The notes under the pieces were generated by a model. That model was not told the origin of the DNA, ran no database searches, and saw only the letters and a list, made by a program, of their open reading frames with translations. A stretch of 64,000 nt of DNA from Rhodanobacter thiooxydans (GTDB lineage Bacteria > Pseudomonadota > Gammaproteobacteria > Xanthomonadales > Rhodanobacteraceae): positions 2,728,001 through 2,792,000 of the forward strand of contig NZ_CP127409.1 in assembly GCF_030291135.1 (NCBI RefSeq), given 5' to 3'. The first letter of the stretch is position 1. Each line of letters starts with the position of its first letter. Below, piece after piece: positions 62,948 through 64,000 of the stretch. The position numbers and the translations under genes are program-made.

Positions 62948-64000
62948 GCGCCGCCTCCGAACGCGTTGCAGGCATCGATCACCCGCGCCACGTCGTCATC
63001 GCCCAGGGTCGGCCCCAGCGGCAGGCTCAACACCTCGTCGCACAGTCGCTCGGTCAGCGGCAGGCAGACACGGCGCAATGCGGGATACGCCGGCTGCCGA
63101 TGCGCCGGCACCGGGTAATGCACCTGGGCCTGGATGCCCTGCGCACGCAGGTGCCGCTGCAGCGCATCGCGCTCGGCGCAGCGCACCACGAACAGGTGCC
63201 AGGCGTGCTGTTCCTCGCGCACCGCGCCGGGCAAGCCGATCCGCGGGTGGCGGATGCCGTCGCGATAGCGATGCGCCACCCGGCGGCGCCAGGCCACGTC
63301 CGCATCGAGATACTTCAGCTTCACCCGCAGCAGCGCCGCCTGCATTTCGTCGAGCCGCGAGTTCAGCCCCTGGCAGAGGTGGCGGTATTTCACCTCGGAG
63401 CCGTAATTGCGCAGCGCCGCGATGCGCCGTGCCAGCGCCGCGTCGCCGGTCACCACCGCGCCGCCGTCGCCCAGCGCGCCGAGGTTCTTGGCCGGGAAGA
63501 AACTGAAGGCCGCCGCGTCGCCGAACGCGCCGGCCCTGCGCCCGTCGCACAGCGCGCCGTGCGCCTGCGCCGCGTCTTCGATCAGCAGCAAGCCGCGCCG
63601 CCGGGCCAGCGCCGCCAGCGCCGGCATGTCGGCCAGCTGGCCATACAGATGCACCGCCATGATCGCGCGCGTGCGCGGTCCGATCGCCGCCTCCACGCAG
63701 GCCGGGTCGAGGTTGAACGTCGCCGCATCGGGCTCCACCGGCAGCGGCACCAGCCGGTTCTCGCTGATCGCCAGGAAGCTGGCGATGAAGGTGTTGCCGG
63801 GCACGATGACCTCGTCGCCCTCGCTGAGGACACCGAGTTCCTTGTAGCCGCGCAGGATCAGCGACAACGCATCCAGGCCGTTGCCCACGCCCACGGCATG
63901 GCGCACGCCGCACCAGCCGGCGAACTCCTGCTCGAAGGCGACGAGCTCGTCGCCGAGCACGTACCAGCCCGAATCGATGACGCGTGCCGCAGCGGCCTTC
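62944..64000 (-). CDS. DegT/DnrJ/EryC1 sugar aminotransferase, 5' end beyond the window
   Basis: At least 352 residues. The reading frame stays open to the right edge, and the upstream codons ([20 protein letters not shown]) match the family N-terminus, so the gene is cut by the window rather than starting at 63960. The PLP lysine is in [19 protein letters not shown], and [14 protein letters not shown] and [11 protein letters not shown] complete the cofactor site. FdtB and QdtB, which make dTDP-3-amino-3,6-dideoxy sugars, are the closest types by motif; WecE is another option. It supplies an amino sugar to the repeat unit and is coupled to wzx. Confidence 0.88.
   Translation of the reverse strand, partial: KAAAARVIDSGWYVLGDELVAFEQEFAGWCGVRHAVGVGNGLDALSLILRGYKELGVLSEGDEVIVPGNTFIASFLAISENRLVPLPVEPDAATFNLDPACVEAAIGPRTRAIMAVHLYGQLADMPALAALARRRGLLLIEDAAQAHGALCDGRRAGAFGDAAAFSFFPAKNLGALGDGGAVVTGDAALARRIAALRNYGSEVKYRHLCQGLNSRLDEMQAALLRVKLKYLDADVAWRRRVAHRYRDGIRHPRIGLPGAVREEQHAWHLFVVRCAERDALQRHLRAQGIQAQVHYPVPAHRQPAYPALRRVCLPLTERLCDEVLSLPLGPTLGDDDVARVIDACNAFGGGA

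Overview
This window is a GC-rich chromosomal segment from a gammaproteobacterium of the Xanthomonadales. Rhodanobacteraceae (Rhodanobacter or Dyella type) is the best guess. The evidence is the bamD / rluD-pgeF-clpB block, sucCD beside pilS, several TonB-dependent receptors, and many carbohydrate genes. This is inference from gene content, not from a marker gene. No rRNA, tRNA or CRISPR array was recognised.

Layout. (1) 0-2.7 kb: a TonB-dependent receptor preceded by tandem ACGTCT octamers. (2) 2.8-12.2 kb: housekeeping genes. clpB has a clear heat-shock-type promoter and is followed by pgeF, rluD, divergent bamD, nadE and sucC-sucD. (3) 12.5-26.3 kb: pilS and pilR, normally neighbours, are separated by about 10.7 kb holding an alpha-glucoside utilisation locus. 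That locus has a LacI regulator with a 38-bp operator, a GH65 phosphorylase fused to beta-phosphoglucomutase, a TonB receptor, an MFS permease and a periplasmic GH65 enzyme. (4) 26.3-32.9 kb: two FtsX/MacB-type permeases without an ATPase, behind a three-protein phosphorelay. (5) 32.9-41 kb: a mannoside pathway (GH92 mannosidase, FHS-family sugar permease, fructokinase, mannose-isomerase-like epimerase) and an M1 peptidase.

(6) 41.0-43.1 kb is the most unusual part. Two gene cassettes, each ending in a 57-bp attC site, form an integron-type array with no integrase in the window. They carry an HNH nuclease and an unknown exported protein, look poorer in GC than their surroundings, and lie between inverted copies of a 23-bp motif. 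A 0.6-kb non-coding stretch with six 21-bp repeats follows. (7) 43.1-46.8 kb: a stand-alone LigD-type polymerase domain, an ABC exporter and a secreted peroxiredoxin.

(8) 47-64 kb: a surface-glycan or natural-product region. One part holds an HPr-kinase-like protein, two B12-binding radical SAM enzymes, a nucleotidyltransferase, three methyltransferases, an amidohydrolase and two GT4 glycosyltransferases. The other is a Wzx/Wzy/Wzz operon with a GT2 enzyme and a sugar aminotransferase that runs off the right edge. Start and stop codons overlap or nearly touch throughout, which indicates three or four operons. The product is unknown.
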